DNA of 64,000 nucleotides. It comes from an uncultured Pseudoxanthomonas sp. Lineage in GTDB: Bacteria; Pseudomonadota; Gammaproteobacteria; Xanthomonadales; Xanthomonadaceae. The notes beneath the pieces were generated by a model, which made no database searches, was not told the origin of the DNA, and saw only the letters and a list, made by a program, of their open reading frames with translations. The stretch spans positions 1 through 64,000 of the forward strand of contig CAMLGZ010000007.1 in NCBI GenBank assembly GCA_946479745.1, written 5' to 3'. Made by a program: the position numbers and the translations under genes. The stretch's first letter is position 1, and each line of letters opens with the position of its first letter. This document shows positions 56,243 to 64,000 of the stretch, piece after piece.

Positions 56243-57228
56243 ACGGAAAGCCGCGCGCGAAAGGCATCGGTCGTGCTTTCGATCAATTCATGACCGCTGC
56301 CGCGCACGACGAATCTTGCCGCGATACCGCGTTGCTGTGCGAACCGGTATCCGGCTTCGGCCCCCATCACCGTCAGCGCTGTCGCCCATGCGTCGGCGTG
56401 CATGGCGTCGTCGGCGATGACAGTGACCGCGGCCGCCGCGGATTCGACCGGTTTGCCGGTTCGTGGGTCCAGTGTGTGGGAATAGCGGGTTCCATCCTGC
56501 TCGAATGCGTGCCAATGGTCGCCCGAGGTGGCCACCGCAATGCCGTCGAGTGCGATCACGCGGGCTGTTTCCCCATCGGGTTCGGCATCAGGCGTCGCTT
56601 CCACCAGCACCTGCCATTGTCCGCCTTCTGGTTTGCGGCCGTAGCCGTACAGTTCGCCGCCGACTTCTATCAACGCTGCCGCGATACCGATATCGCGCAG
56701 ATGACGGGCGACAATATCCACGCCGTAACCCTTGGCGATGGCGGAAAGATCCAGGCGAACTTCGCCAGGCTGCAGTGCGCTCATGTCCTGCGGACGTAGC
56801 ATGACGCGTCGCCAGCCAAGCAGCGCCCGTGCCGGGGCCAACTCGCTTTCGTCCGGAATGCCGTCATCGCCCTGCGCAGGGCCGAATCCCCACGCTTCCA
56901 CCAAGGCTCCGACAGTGGGGTCGTAGGTGCCTTCGCTATCGCGTGCCATTTCCATTGCGCAGGAAAGCACCGCAAAGAACTCCGGCGGCAGCCGCTGCCA
57001 AGTGCCTGCAACGGCCCGGTTGAAACGGCTGATGTCCGAGCTTTCTTCCCAGGTGCTCATCTGCGCGACTATGCGATCCAATTGCGCCTGTATTCCCGCG
57101 TGCATCGCATGCAGATCCGCACGCGGCGACGCCACCAGCTTCACGCACCACGACGTCCCCATGGTTTGGCCATGCAGCGTGTGGAGGGAAGCCGATGTTT
57201 GTGATTGGCTTGTGGGAGCAATGGTCAT
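56239..57228 (-). CDS. apbE: FAD:protein FMN transferase ApbE
   Basis: A 329-residue ApbE domain that covalently attaches FMN to Thr or Ser of target proteins. Family marks: MGTSWCVKLV, LDLSAIAKGYGVDIV, and GDHWHAFEQDGTRYSHTLDPRTG. ApbE normally acts in the periplasm as a lipoprotein, but this start shows no signal peptide or lipobox; the ATG at 57228 and a TTG at 57267 both lack one. It overlaps the reductase gene. The likely target is the DUF2271 protein in the same operon. Confidence 0.9.
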   Translation of the reverse strand: MTIAPTSQSQTSASLHTLHGQTMGTSWCVKLVASPRADLHAMHAGIQAQLDRIVAQMSTWEESSDISRFNRAVAGTWQRLPPEFFAVLSCAMEMARDSEGTYDPTVGALVEAWGFGPAQGDDGIPDESELAPARALLGWRRVMLRPQDMSALQPGEVRLDLSAIAKGYGVDIVARHLRDIGIAAALIEVGGELYGYGRKPEGGQWQVLVEATPDAEPDGETARVIALDGIAVATSGDHWHAFEQDGTRYSHTLDPRTGKPVESAAAAVTVIADDAMHADAWATALTVMGAEAGYRFAQQRGIAARFVVRGSGHELIESTTDAFRARLSV

Positions 57229-57291
57229 CGGCAATCGCCGCCGCGCCTCCTGCTTTCCTGCCAGCAAGCGAGGGCGGCGGCCTTTTCGGGA

Positions 57292-58098
57292 TTATTGCGG
57301 GAGCACTTCCAGGGTAGCCACGTAACTCAGACGACGTTGCTTGGCCTGGGGCAGAGAAGTCTTGGCGTCTTCGGAGGCGGTTTCCAGCCAGTACATGCCC
57401 GCTTCCGGCCAGGTCACGCTGAACTCGCCGTTGGCATCGGTCTTGACCTTGATCTCTTCCTGCGCATTCCGGTAGCGGGTGCCGCCGCGCACGACCTCCA
57501 ACTCCAGACCGGCTGCGGGCTTGCCGTCGATCTGCAATTTGAACTTCGCCGCTTCGCCGGCGAACAAGTCGTTGGGGTGCGTCACCGGAACCAACTCGAT
57601 GCCTTCTCCGCTCGGCTTCAGCGCGGTGTCGTTGGGCGAACCGTTGGTGACGAAGGTTTCCACCCGACCCACCGACTGGGTGACCTTCAGATCCTTGGCG
57701 TCTTTCGGCACTTCGTTGGCGAAGGCCGCGGCAGTGCCGCGCCAGCGCTTGGGTTTGCCGCCTTCATCCCAGCTCGCGGACAGACCGCTGTTGACCATCG
57801 CGATGCGGTAAGTGCCTTGCTGCTTCAACTGCACGTCGAACACGCTGCGGTACTTGCCGGTCGCTCCATTCTGCGCATCGACCTTGCTGCCGTCGGGCGC
57901 AGTGATGGCCAGGCGCTCCAGCGGCAGCGGCACGTGGTTGAAATAGAACAGGTCGTTGGAAACCGCCGCGTCCACGGTGACCCAGGGATCGGCGCCGGCC
58001 AGTACTGTTTCCGACGGCTGCAACCAGGCCTTGTGGGCCATGGCGGTGAAGGGCATGACGGCGAGCGAAACAACCAGTACGAGTGCGGTGCGTTTCAT
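57292..58098 (-). CDS. DUF4198 exported protein
   Basis: A 268-residue protein with a Sec signal (about 1-21, ending AMA), then [13 protein letters not shown] and a DUF4198 beta-sandwich domain often found with nickel, cobalt or iron uptake. No cysteines for heme. The ATG at 58098 has GGAG 6 bases upstream. It lies between DUF2271 (44 bases) and apbE. Confidence 0.9.
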   Translation of the reverse strand: MKRTALVLVVSLAVMPFTAMAHKAWLQPSETVLAGADPWVTVDAAVSNDLFYFNHVPLPLERLAITAPDGSKVDAQNGATGKYRSVFDVQLKQQGTYRIAMVNSGLSASWDEGGKPKRWRGTAAAFANEVPKDAKDLKVTQSVGRVETFVTNGSPNDTALKPSGEGIELVPVTHPNDLFAGEAAKFKLQIDGKPAAGLELEVVRGGTRYRNAQEEIKVKTDANGEFSVTWPEAGMYWLETASEDAKTSLPQAKQRRLSYVATLEVLPQ

Positions 58099-58142
58099 CG
58101 ATGACTCCAATATGGGAATGGATAGACAGAAATGTTTCCGTA

Positions 58143-58673
58143 TCAGGGCTTGACGGCCAGAGTCACCGCGCCGATCTCGCTGCTGCCCTGCGCCTTGCCG
58201 GAGTGCGGCGCTTTGGCAGGCCAGGTGAAGGGGATCTTGATGAGTTCGCGGCCACCGACTTCGCGTGCGGCTTCCACCACCAGGGTGTAGTTGCCCGGTG
58301 CGAGTTTCGCCAGGGCAGGCTGCTTATCGGTGAACTTCAGTGCGTGTTTACCCACGGGGCGGGTCGGTCCGGTCACGCCGTCCACCGGCACTTTCAAACT
58401 GCGGCCGGACTTGCGCCACCACTGGCGCAGGTCGGGCAACCACTTGGTGCCGTGACCTTCTTTGGTGTCCTTCATCTGGTACCAGACAGACAGGTCGGTG
58501 GCGACCTTCTGGTCGGCGCCTTCCAGCCAGATCGCGACATACGGGCGGTGGTATTCGGCGACGTTCAACTGCGGTATCTCGACGCTGAGGTTCAGCTCCG
58601 CCGCATAGGCGGGAAGCGCCAGCAAACCGCTCAGGGCGATGGTCAGCGTGGTGGTGACGTTGATCTTGGACAT
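58143..58673 (-). CDS. DUF2271 exported protein with an ApbE-type flavinylation-like motif
   Basis: A 176-residue protein with a Sec signal (about 1-24, ending AYA) and a DUF2271 beta domain. Residues 98-104 read DGVTGPT, very close to the ApbE target pattern Dxx(S/T)GA(T/S), with T104 as the candidate FMN attachment site and Pro in place of Ala. Another conserved part is [19 protein letters not shown]. The gene lies with apbE and a flavoreductase, so a periplasmic flavin carrier for ferric reduction is a plausible role. Confidence 0.88.
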   Translation of the reverse strand: MSKINVTTTLTIALSGLLALPAYAAELNLSVEIPQLNVAEYHRPYVAIWLEGADQKVATDLSVWYQMKDTKEGHGTKWLPDLRQWWRKSGRSLKVPVDGVTGPTRPVGKHALKFTDKQPALAKLAPGNYTLVVEAAREVGGRELIKIPFTWPAKAPHSGKAQGSSEIGAVTLAVKP

Positions 58674-58692
58674 AGGATGGCTCGATGGGGAA

Positions 58693-59337
58693 TCAGTGAA
58701 TGAAGAGCAGGGCGAGCAACAACGGCACGATCAGTCCCAGGCCGACATACGGCCAAGTCATGCGCCGCTGTTTGGCGTGCATCTGCAGCAGGAACAAACC
58801 GGTGATGCAGAACACCAGGCAGGCAATGGCGAAGATGTCCAGAAACCAGCCCCACGCCGGCCCCGCGTTGCGGCCCTTGTGCAGGTCGTTGAAGTAGGAG
58901 ATCCAGCCGCGTTCGGTGCGCTCGAATTCCACCGCGCCGCTCGTACGATCGATGCTGAACCAGGCGTCTGCGCCAGGTGTCGGCATGGACAGGTAGATTT
59001 CTTCTTCCGACCATTCGGCTTCGCGCGTACCGATGGAAATTCCGAAGCGGTCGCCCAACCAGTCCGCAGCGGATTCCGGTAGCGGGGCGTTCCCTTCATG
59101 GCGATCGCCCAGGCCCGACAACAAGGCAACGGGCAGCTGTGCGGTCCGGTTGACGACCTGCGGCTTCGATTCGATCTTGGAGGCGTGGTTGAGAGTGATG
59201 CCGGTCGCCGCGAACAACAGCATGCCGATCAGGCACACCGCCGAACTGATCCAGTGCCACTGGTGCAGCGTGCGCAACCAGAAGCCGCGACGTTGCTGGC
59301 TGCTGGAAATATCCGGGGAGGAGGGGCTGCGCGACAA
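58693..59337 (-). CDS. PepSY-associated transmembrane protein
   Basis: A 214-residue inner membrane protein: N-terminal helix [19 protein letters not shown], a periplasmic PepSY-like loop (about 60-150, containing [11 protein letters not shown]), and two C-terminal helices (about 158-180, 188-212). Such proteins help reduce ferric siderophores across the membrane (PiuB/FoxB-like context). A Fur-box-like site lies 45 bases upstream. First gene of the reductase operon. Confidence 0.88.
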   Translation of the reverse strand: MSRSPSSPDISSSQQRRGFWLRTLHQWHWISSAVCLIGMLLFAATGITLNHASKIESKPQVVNRTAQLPVALLSGLGDRHEGNAPLPESAADWLGDRFGISIGTREAEWSEEEIYLSMPTPGADAWFSIDRTSGAVEFERTERGWISYFNDLHKGRNAGPAWGWFLDIFAIACLVFCITGLFLLQMHAKQRRMTWPYVGLGLIVPLLLALLFIH

Positions 59338-59379
59338 GCGGTGGTTCCGGGAGAGCGGGGAACAAGCACTATTACAGCA

Positions 59380-59400
59380 CAGATGAGAATCACTCTCAAT
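59380..59400. promoter_or_regulatory. Fur-box-like operator upstream of the PepSY operon
   Basis: TGAGAATCACTCTCA at 59384-59398 matches 11 of 14 fixed positions of the 7-1-7 Fur consensus TGATAATnATTATCA and is nearly palindromic. It is placed 45-65 bases before the PepSY start on the minus strand, where a promoter is expected. Confidence 0.7.
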
Positions 59401-59427
59401 TAATATGAGCGCTGTTCGACCCGCGCT

Positions 59428-60114
59428 TCAGACTTCGGCCCATTGCCGCAAAAGGTTGTGATAGACCCCGGTCAGTTGCACCAGGGCGGGGTGGTCGGGC
59501 AGTTCCTGGGTCAGCCGGCGTATCGACACGTCCAGGTCGAACATCAGCCGGCGCTGTCCGTCGTCGCGCACCATGCTCTGGATCCAGAAGAACGAGGCCA
59601 GTCGTGCCCCGCGCGTGACCGGCGTGACCCTGTGCAGACTGGTGCCGGGGTAGAGCACCAGGTGCCCCGCCGGCAGCTTGATGCTGTGGGTGCCGTAGGT
59701 GTCTTCGATGATGAGTTCACCGCCGTCGTAGTCCTCGGGCGCCGATAGGAAGAGCGTTGCCGACAGGTCGGTGCGCACCGCTTCGGGCGCGCCGCGGCTG
59801 CGGTCGTAGCGTACGGCGTTGTCCACATGGAAGCCGAACGATTGTCCGCCGCCATAGCGGTTGAACAACGGCGGATAGACCCGCTTTGGCAAGGCGGCGG
59901 AGAAGAACGTGCTGTTGCGCGACAGCGCGTCCAGTACCATGCCGCCCAGCTCGTGCGCTACCGCGGAGTCTTCCGGCAGCTGGGCGTTGTCTTTGGCTTT
60001 GGCCGACTGATAGCCGGCGGTGATGCGGCCGTCGGCCCAGTCGGCCGACTCCAGCTTCGCGCGGAAAGCCGCCACTTGTTCGGCATCGAGAACGTCGGGA
60101 ATGTTCAGCAGCAT
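59428..60114 (-). CDS. piuC: PKHD-type Fe(II)/2-oxoglutarate hydroxylase (PiuC)
   Basis: A 228-residue dioxygenase of the PiuC/YbiX type next to a catecholate receptor. Iron ligands His-Asp in FGFHVDNAV and His in [11 protein letters not shown]; 2-oxoglutarate Arg in [11 protein letters not shown]. The family is often encoded beside Fiu/PiuA receptors, with unclear substrate. It lies between the receptor (78 bases, with a terminator) and the Fur site. Confidence 0.93.
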   Translation of the reverse strand: MLLNIPDVLDAEQVAAFRAKLESADWADGRITAGYQSAKAKDNAQLPEDSAVAHELGGMVLDALSRNSTFFSAALPKRVYPPLFNRYGGGQSFGFHVDNAVRYDRSRGAPEAVRTDLSATLFLSAPEDYDGGELIIEDTYGTHSIKLPAGHLVLYPGTSLHRVTPVTRGARLASFFWIQSMVRDDGQRRLMFDLDVSIRRLTQELPDHPALVQLTGVYHNLLRQWAEV

Positions 60115-60133
60115 CGGCAGTCGCCTCGACCAT

Positions 60134-60168
60134 TAAAAAAGCCCCGCCCATTGTGCATGGGCAGGGCC
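60134..60168 (-). terminator. Terminator-like hairpin between receptor and piuC
   Basis: On the minus strand GGCCCTGCCCA..TGGGCGGGGC (60168-60141) followed by TTTTTTAAT. It lies 20 bases before the piuC start, so piuC depends on read-through or on its own promoter. Confidence 0.82.
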
Positions 60169-60192
60169 GTAGTGTGTTGCATCAACCGCCGG

Positions 60193-62547
60193 TCAGAACT
60201 TGAAGGTCGCCGTCAGCACGGCCGAACGGCCTTCGCCCGGGGTCGCCCAACCGTTGTTGCGGATGCGCGTGTAGTACTCCTCGTCGAACAGATTGTTGAC
60301 GTTCAACTGCAGGCCGATAGCGTCGTTGATCTGGTAGCCGACCATGGCGCGGTGGGTCCAGTAGTCAGGAGTTTTGAACAGCGCGGTTTCCGAAGCCACG
60401 TTGTTGCTGACCACGATATAGCTGTTGTTGAGATAGAACTCGCCCTGGTAGGTCGCGCCGTAGCCGAAAGTCCAATCGTTCAGACGATAGGTCGTCCACA
60501 GGCTGGCCGAGTGTTTCGGGGTATTGGTGAGCGGATTTCCTTTGAGCGGATCGGGATATGCGGCGGAGTTGACGCAAGCTGCGCTGGGGTTGTCGCGGCA
60601 GAACTCCGAAACACCGGTAAGCACCTCGCTGTCCAGATAGGTGTAATTGGCGAATACCGACCATTCACGGGTTATGTTGCCTGCGACGCCAAGGGCAACG
60701 CCTTGCACGCGTGCACGGCCATCGAGCGATTGCTCGCCGTTGCCAGTGGGGTCGGGATCGACCACCTTGTAGTTCTCGCGCTCGTTGCGGAACAACGCCG
60801 CAGTCAATGCCAAGCGGCTTTCCAGCAGTTCCCACTTGGTGCCCAGTTCGATGTTGACCGCGGTTTCCGGATCGACTTCGCACGTCGCCGCCGTGCATGC
60901 GCCGTTGACCGAAGCCTTGGACGGAGTCTTGGAGTTGGCGTAAGCAAGATAAATGGTGCCGTTCTGTACGGGCTTGAACACCAGGCCGGCGCGATACGAA
61001 AACAGGTCGTCCTCGTTTTCGAACACTGTCTTGTTGTTCACCGTACCGATGGGACCTGTGGGGCCAGCCACCGCGTTGACCACCCAAATACCGCTGTCGC
61101 CTTCGTTATGTTCGTAACGAGCACCCAGATTGAGCGACAGCTTGTCGTTGAATTTCAAGGTATCGAACAAGTACACCGCCTGGTTGCTCAACGTGCCTGT
61201 GGTGCGTCCAACCAGGGTTTTGTTGATGGGTCCGGTGTAGAGCGAATCAGGATTGTAGATGTCCATGAACGGCAAATGGTTCGGCGCAAGGTAAGGGTTG
61301 CTGCCGTCGGCATTGCGGAACAGGTTGCTGGTATCCAGGTCGAAGGTTTCCTGTGAGAACGAGACACCGGCGACTAGCGCATGCTCGACCGAACCAGTGT
61401 TGAAGCGCGCGGTCAGGTCGGTCTGACTGATGGAGATGGCGTTGCTGGTATCGCGCATGTAGCCACGCGGACCGGTGGGCATGTATTGGCCGACGGGAAC
61501 GACAATCTGGGCGGCCCCTGTTCCGATCCTGCACGAAGTCCCGGTCGGAGTCAGGTTGTTCGGCAAGCACCAGGTGCCCTGCGTGGCATCGACCGTCGAT
61601 ACCTGGTCGACTTTCTGGTAGCGGGCCAGACTGCGCAGCGTCACCTGTTCGTTGAAATCGTGCTCGAACACGCCTGTCAGCATGTCCACATCGATTTCCT
61701 GCTTGTCCACGTTGTGGTAGCCGTAATAGTTGCTGGAGTCCACACCGGGCAACGGACCGTCGTACAACGCATTACGGTAGTAAGGCACGCCGTATTGCGG
61801 CGTGTTTTCGTCGCTCTGGTGGAAGTAGCTCAGGGTGAAGCGGGTGTCCGAACCCAATCCGAACGCCGCCGACGGCGCGAAGCCCCAGCGCTTGAACTCT
61901 TCGTAGTCGCGGCCAGGAACGTCGTTCTGATGGGCCATTGCGTTGAGGCGCACAGCGACGCCGTTGTCCAGATCGAAGTTGCTGTCGGCGGTGACGCGTC
62001 CGTAGCCATCGGTGCCGCCACCCAGGGTAAAGGCGTGCGAATCCACTTCGTGCGCGGCCTTGCTGACCAGGTTGATGCTGCCGCCGACCGAGCCGGCTCC
62101 CGAGTAGACCGAATTGGCGCCATTGACCAGTTCGAGCGATTCCAGATTGAAGTTGTCGGTGCGGCTGTATTGCGCGCTGTCGCGCACGCCGTCGGTGGTG
62201 ATGTCGCTGTTGGCGGTGAAGCCGCGCAGGTTGATGCTGTCGCCGTAGCCGCCGCCGCCTTCGCCCGCGCCGAAGGTGATGCCAGGCAGGGTGCTGAGCA
62301 CGTCGCGCAGGCCGATCAGGCCTTGTTGGTCCATCGTCGCCTTGTTGACCACGGTAATGGTCTGGGGGGTGTCAAGCAGCGCCTCGGTGTATTTCGGTGA
62401 CGAGGGTTTGTCGATCTTGGTTCCTTGGACCTCGACGGCATCCAGCTGCGTGGCGGTCTTGTCGGGCGCCAGATCGGCAAGGGCCGGGGTGGAAATGACC
62501 AGCAACAGGGCGGCGGAAAGGGGGGAGAGGCGCAACGTGGGCTTCAT
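60193..62547 (-). CDS. TonB-dependent siderophore receptor (catecholate type)
   Basis: A 784-residue outer membrane receptor. Signal peptide (about 1-24, ending ALA), TonB box region LDAVEVQGTK, plug domain (about 45-160, with LLDTPQTITVV and SVGGSINLVSK), and a 22-strand barrel ending in the final Phe TATFKF. The plug resembles Fiu/FepA-like receptors for catecholate siderophores or their breakdown products. A Fur-box-like site is upstream. The ATG at 62547 starts at the signal peptide. Confidence 0.94.
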   Translation of the reverse strand: MKPTLRLSPLSAALLLVISTPALADLAPDKTATQLDAVEVQGTKIDKPSSPKYTEALLDTPQTITVVNKATMDQQGLIGLRDVLSTLPGITFGAGEGGGGYGDSINLRGFTANSDITTDGVRDSAQYSRTDNFNLESLELVNGANSVYSGAGSVGGSINLVSKAAHEVDSHAFTLGGGTDGYGRVTADSNFDLDNGVAVRLNAMAHQNDVPGRDYEEFKRWGFAPSAAFGLGSDTRFTLSYFHQSDENTPQYGVPYYRNALYDGPLPGVDSSNYYGYHNVDKQEIDVDMLTGVFEHDFNEQVTLRSLARYQKVDQVSTVDATQGTWCLPNNLTPTGTSCRIGTGAAQIVVPVGQYMPTGPRGYMRDTSNAISISQTDLTARFNTGSVEHALVAGVSFSQETFDLDTSNLFRNADGSNPYLAPNHLPFMDIYNPDSLYTGPINKTLVGRTTGTLSNQAVYLFDTLKFNDKLSLNLGARYEHNEGDSGIWVVNAVAGPTGPIGTVNNKTVFENEDDLFSYRAGLVFKPVQNGTIYLAYANSKTPSKASVNGACTAATCEVDPETAVNIELGTKWELLESRLALTAALFRNERENYKVVDPDPTGNGEQSLDGRARVQGVALGVAGNITREWSVFANYTYLDSEVLTGVSEFCRDNPSAACVNSAAYPDPLKGNPLTNTPKHSASLWTTYRLNDWTFGYGATYQGEFYLNNSYIVVSNNVASETALFKTPDYWTHRAMVGYQINDAIGLQLNVNNLFDEEYYTRIRNNGWATPGEGRSAVLTATFKF

Positions 62548-62593
62548 TCTCGGCTCAAGGTAGTGGGGCTTTGCCCCGTTCAAGCGACAATGT

Positions 62594-62612
62594 TAATGAG
62601 AATGATTCGCGC
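62594..62612. promoter_or_regulatory. Fur-box-like operator upstream of the TonB receptor
   Basis: TTAATGAGAATGATTCGC at 62594-62611 fits three adjacent hexamers of the Fur NATWAT type and is placed 47-65 bases before the receptor start on the minus strand. It is less symmetrical than the site at 59384. Confidence 0.65.
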
Positions 62613-62684
62613 TTACAACTATTTGTTTACATTTGACTCCACCGGGCACCTTAATCCTTTCGGTTTGGTACTCGCTTGCGAAAC

Positions 62685-62749
62685 GTAGGGCGGGCACTGC
62701 CAGCCGGGGCCTTATTCGCCAAAGGTGCGGCGGGCAGTGCCCGCCCTAC
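62685..62749. repeat. GTAG-type REP, inverted pair
   Basis: GTAGGGCGGGCACTGCCAGC at 62685 and an inverted copy GGCGGGCAGTGCCCGCCCTAC ending at 62749. It lies between the Rieske gene and the divergent Fur region. Same tetranucleotide head as the other pairs but a different palindrome. Confidence 0.87.
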
Positions 62750-62778
62750 TGGAAATACCGGTTTGCTGTGAGGCTGTT

Positions 62779-63111
62779 CTATTCGCGGTCGTCGCGCGTC
62801 CAGAGGGCGTCGTGCTCCTGCTTGACCGGGAACTTGGGCACGCCCGTATACGCCGGCGCGCACAGCGGCATGCCATTGCGCACGTCGAAGCGTGCGCCGT
62901 GCAGCACGCATTCGATGGTGGCTTCATCGGCGTCGAAACTGCCCGCCGAGAGTTCGAAATCCTCGTGGCTGCACTTGTCTTCCAGCGCGTAATACTCGCC
63001 GTCATAGTTGAATACCACGATCGGCACCGAGGTCACTTCGTCCCATGCGGTCTTCATTTCGCCCGGAAGCAGCTCGCTGACGGCGCAGACAAAGGTCCAG
63101 GTTTCGCTCAC
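62779..63111 (-). CDS. Rieske [2Fe-2S] ferredoxin-like protein
   Basis: A 110-residue Rieske domain with both ligand pairs: CSHEDF (Cys-x-His) and CVLHGARFD (Cys-x-x-His). It resembles NirD or the small ferredoxins of ring-hydroxylating systems. The GTG at 63111 overlaps the stop of the GNAT gene by 4 bases. In the suf region, a role in cluster handling or as an electron carrier is possible. Confidence 0.93.
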   Translation of the reverse strand: MSETWTFVCAVSELLPGEMKTAWDEVTSVPIVVFNYDGEYYALEDKCSHEDFELSAGSFDADEATIECVLHGARFDVRNGMPLCAPAYTGVPKFPVKQEHDALWTRDDRE

Positions 63112-63647
63112 ACGCCTTCCCAATTGAAAGGCTTCTCCAGTACTTCGAAGCGCAGGTCGTCGCGTTTGGGAATGCCAAAACGCTCGTCGCCGTAAGGGAA
63201 GGGCTTGGTGATGCCGGTGCGGCGGTAGCCACGGCGTTCGTAGAAGGCGATCAACTCATCGCGGATATCGATCACGGTCATGCGCATCGCTGGCAGCCGC
63301 CATTCGTCGCGCGCGATGCGTTCGGCCTCGGCCAGCAGCAACTTGCCCACGCCGCCGCCCTGCAGGCCGGGCTGGACCGAGAACATGCCGAGGTAGCCGG
63401 CGCCGTTCTCCTCAGCCACGTGCACGCAGGCCAGCAATTGCGGTCCGCGCTCAGCGATGACAATCCGGCTGCGCTCGCGCTCGATGTCTTCGCGCAGTAC
63501 TCCCGGGTCGATGCGCTGCCCGTCGAGCAGGTCGGCCTCGGTGGTCCAGCCCTGTTTGCTGGCGTCGCCCCGGTAGGCGGAAGTCACCAGCACGACCAGG
63601 ACGTCGATGTCCGCGAGCGTCGCGGGGCGGAAGGTAAGGTCGGTCAT
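63108..63647 (-). CDS. GNAT family N-acetyltransferase
   Basis: A 179-residue acetyltransferase with acetyl-CoA motif MFSVQPGLQGGGVGKLLLAE (motif A, Q/RxxGxG/A) and FYERRGYRRTG in motif B. Substrate unknown. Lies between sufS (40 bases) and the Rieske gene (overlap), all minus strand, so probably part of the suf operon transcript. Confidence 0.92.
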   Translation of the reverse strand: MTDLTFRPATLADIDVLVVLVTSAYRGDASKQGWTTEADLLDGQRIDPGVLREDIERERSRIVIAERGPQLLACVHVAEENGAGYLGMFSVQPGLQGGGVGKLLLAEAERIARDEWRLPAMRMTVIDIRDELIAFYERRGYRRTGITKPFPYGDERFGIPKRDDLRFEVLEKPFNWEGV

Positions 63648-63687
63648 GGCGGAATTTTATCCGCTTTCCGACGCCGCGTAAGCGCGG

Positions 63688-64000
63688 TCACGCCAGCAGG
63701 CTGCGCGCCTTCTTCAGCGCGGCCACGAAACGCTCGACCTCGTCGTGCGTGTTGTAGAACGCCAGCGAGGCGCGGCAAGTGGCGGCAACGCCCAGGGATT
63801 GCAGCAGGGGATGTGCGCAGTGCTGGCCGGAACGGATGGCGACGCCTTCCAGGTCCAGCAAGGTAGCCAGGTCGTGCGCGTGCGCGCCTTCGACCAGGAA
63901 CGAGATCACCGCCGCCTTGCCCGGCGCGCGCCCGAAGATGCGCAGACCGTCCGTTTTCAGCAGCTCCTCGGTCGCATGGGCAAGCAATTCGCTTTCCCGC
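63688..64000 (-). CDS. sufS: Cysteine desulfurase SufS, C-terminal part (runs off the window)
   Basis: The last 103 or so residues of a SufS-type cysteine desulfurase. The active-site Cys lies in IRSGQHCAHPLL and the segment GAHAHDLATLLDLEGVAIRSG is typical. The reading frame is open to the window edge and the gene continues beyond it. SufS provides sulfur for Fe-S cluster assembly; the Rieske and GNAT genes follow. Confidence 0.95.
   Translation of the reverse strand, partial: RESELLAHATEELLKTDGLRIFGRAPGKAAVISFLVEGAHAHDLATLLDLEGVAIRSGQHCAHPLLQSLGVAATCRASLAFYNTHDEVERFVAALKKARSLLA

Noticed and set aside
58693..59337. IDRTSGAV in the PepSY protein as a flavinylation site
   Set aside because: The last position of the motif, which must be Thr or Ser to carry FMN, is Val here.
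59827..61356. 509-codon plus-strand frame over piuC and the receptor
   Set aside because: Crosses two well-defined genes and a terminator; shadow.

Overview
The window is about 64 kb of GC-rich chromosomal DNA from a gammaproteobacterium, most likely a member of the Xanthomonadaceae (Lysobacter, Luteimonas, Pseudoxanthomonas or Thermomonas type). The evidence is a bifunctional XanB-type sugar nucleotide enzyme, an HPr kinase and PTS cluster sitting beside rpoN and the lpt genes, the proC-yggS-pilT-pilU block, tandem DUF3108 genes after purM-purN, and many GTAG-headed palindromic repeats like those of Stenotrophomonas. Almost every gene is a housekeeping gene in a normal context. No tRNA, rRNA, transposase, prophage or CRISPR array was seen.

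Layout. 1-362: a lone integron-type gene cassette with an attC-like site and no integrase. 625-8537: a YceI / cytochrome b561 / YceI operon, a giant hybrid sensor kinase, and secreted and HAD proteins. 8575-12734: hemE, a WGR protein, aroK-aroB, dodecin and a P-loop kinase. 12966-18977: pdxH, a cobalamin-binding-like protein, a DUF4426 lipoprotein, proC, yggS, and the twitching ATPases pilT and pilU. 19167-19969: an AT-richer pair made of a membrane-anchored thioredoxin-like protein and a small six-cysteine secreted peptide. 20378-26187: tag, yqgE-ruvX, pyrB, small proteins, a lipoprotein esterase and mgtE. 26381-37141: one long minus-strand block in the order kdsD-kdsC-lptC-lptA-lptB-rpoN-hpf-ptsN-hprK-rapZ-RDD-EIIA-HPr-EI. 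It joins LPS transport, sigma-54 and a phosphotransferase system that has no sugar permease here. 37195-46136: ibaG, murA, an EF-hand protein, two DUF3108 proteins, purM/DUF2238/purN, DUF2066, an AI-2E-type transporter and hda. 46145-51544: an ECF sigma/anti-sigma/PDZ set, the murein-recycling pair amgK-murU, xanB and a GlsB-type membrane protein. 51606-54529: an M20 peptidase, comEA, a probable GGA-rich regulatory RNA, and HutD. 54605-62547: an iron uptake and reduction locus (TonB receptor, PiuC-type dioxygenase, PepSY protein, DUF2271, DUF4198, ApbE, membrane flavoreductase) with two Fur-box-like sites. 62779-64000: a Rieske protein, a GNAT enzyme and the C-terminal end of sufS.

The four most interesting signals are as follows. 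(1) Just 3' of comEA is a stretch of about 220 bases with roughly a dozen GGA motifs. Several lie in the loops of small hairpins, and an intrinsic terminator follows, which is the architecture of CsrB/RsmZ RNAs. (2) In the iron locus, the exported DUF2271 protein carries a sequence close to the ApbE flavinylation motif, while the ApbE itself shows no signal peptide. (3) The thioredoxin / six-cysteine peptide pair has no function I recognise. (4) GTAG-type palindromic repeats supply the stop codon of four separate genes.
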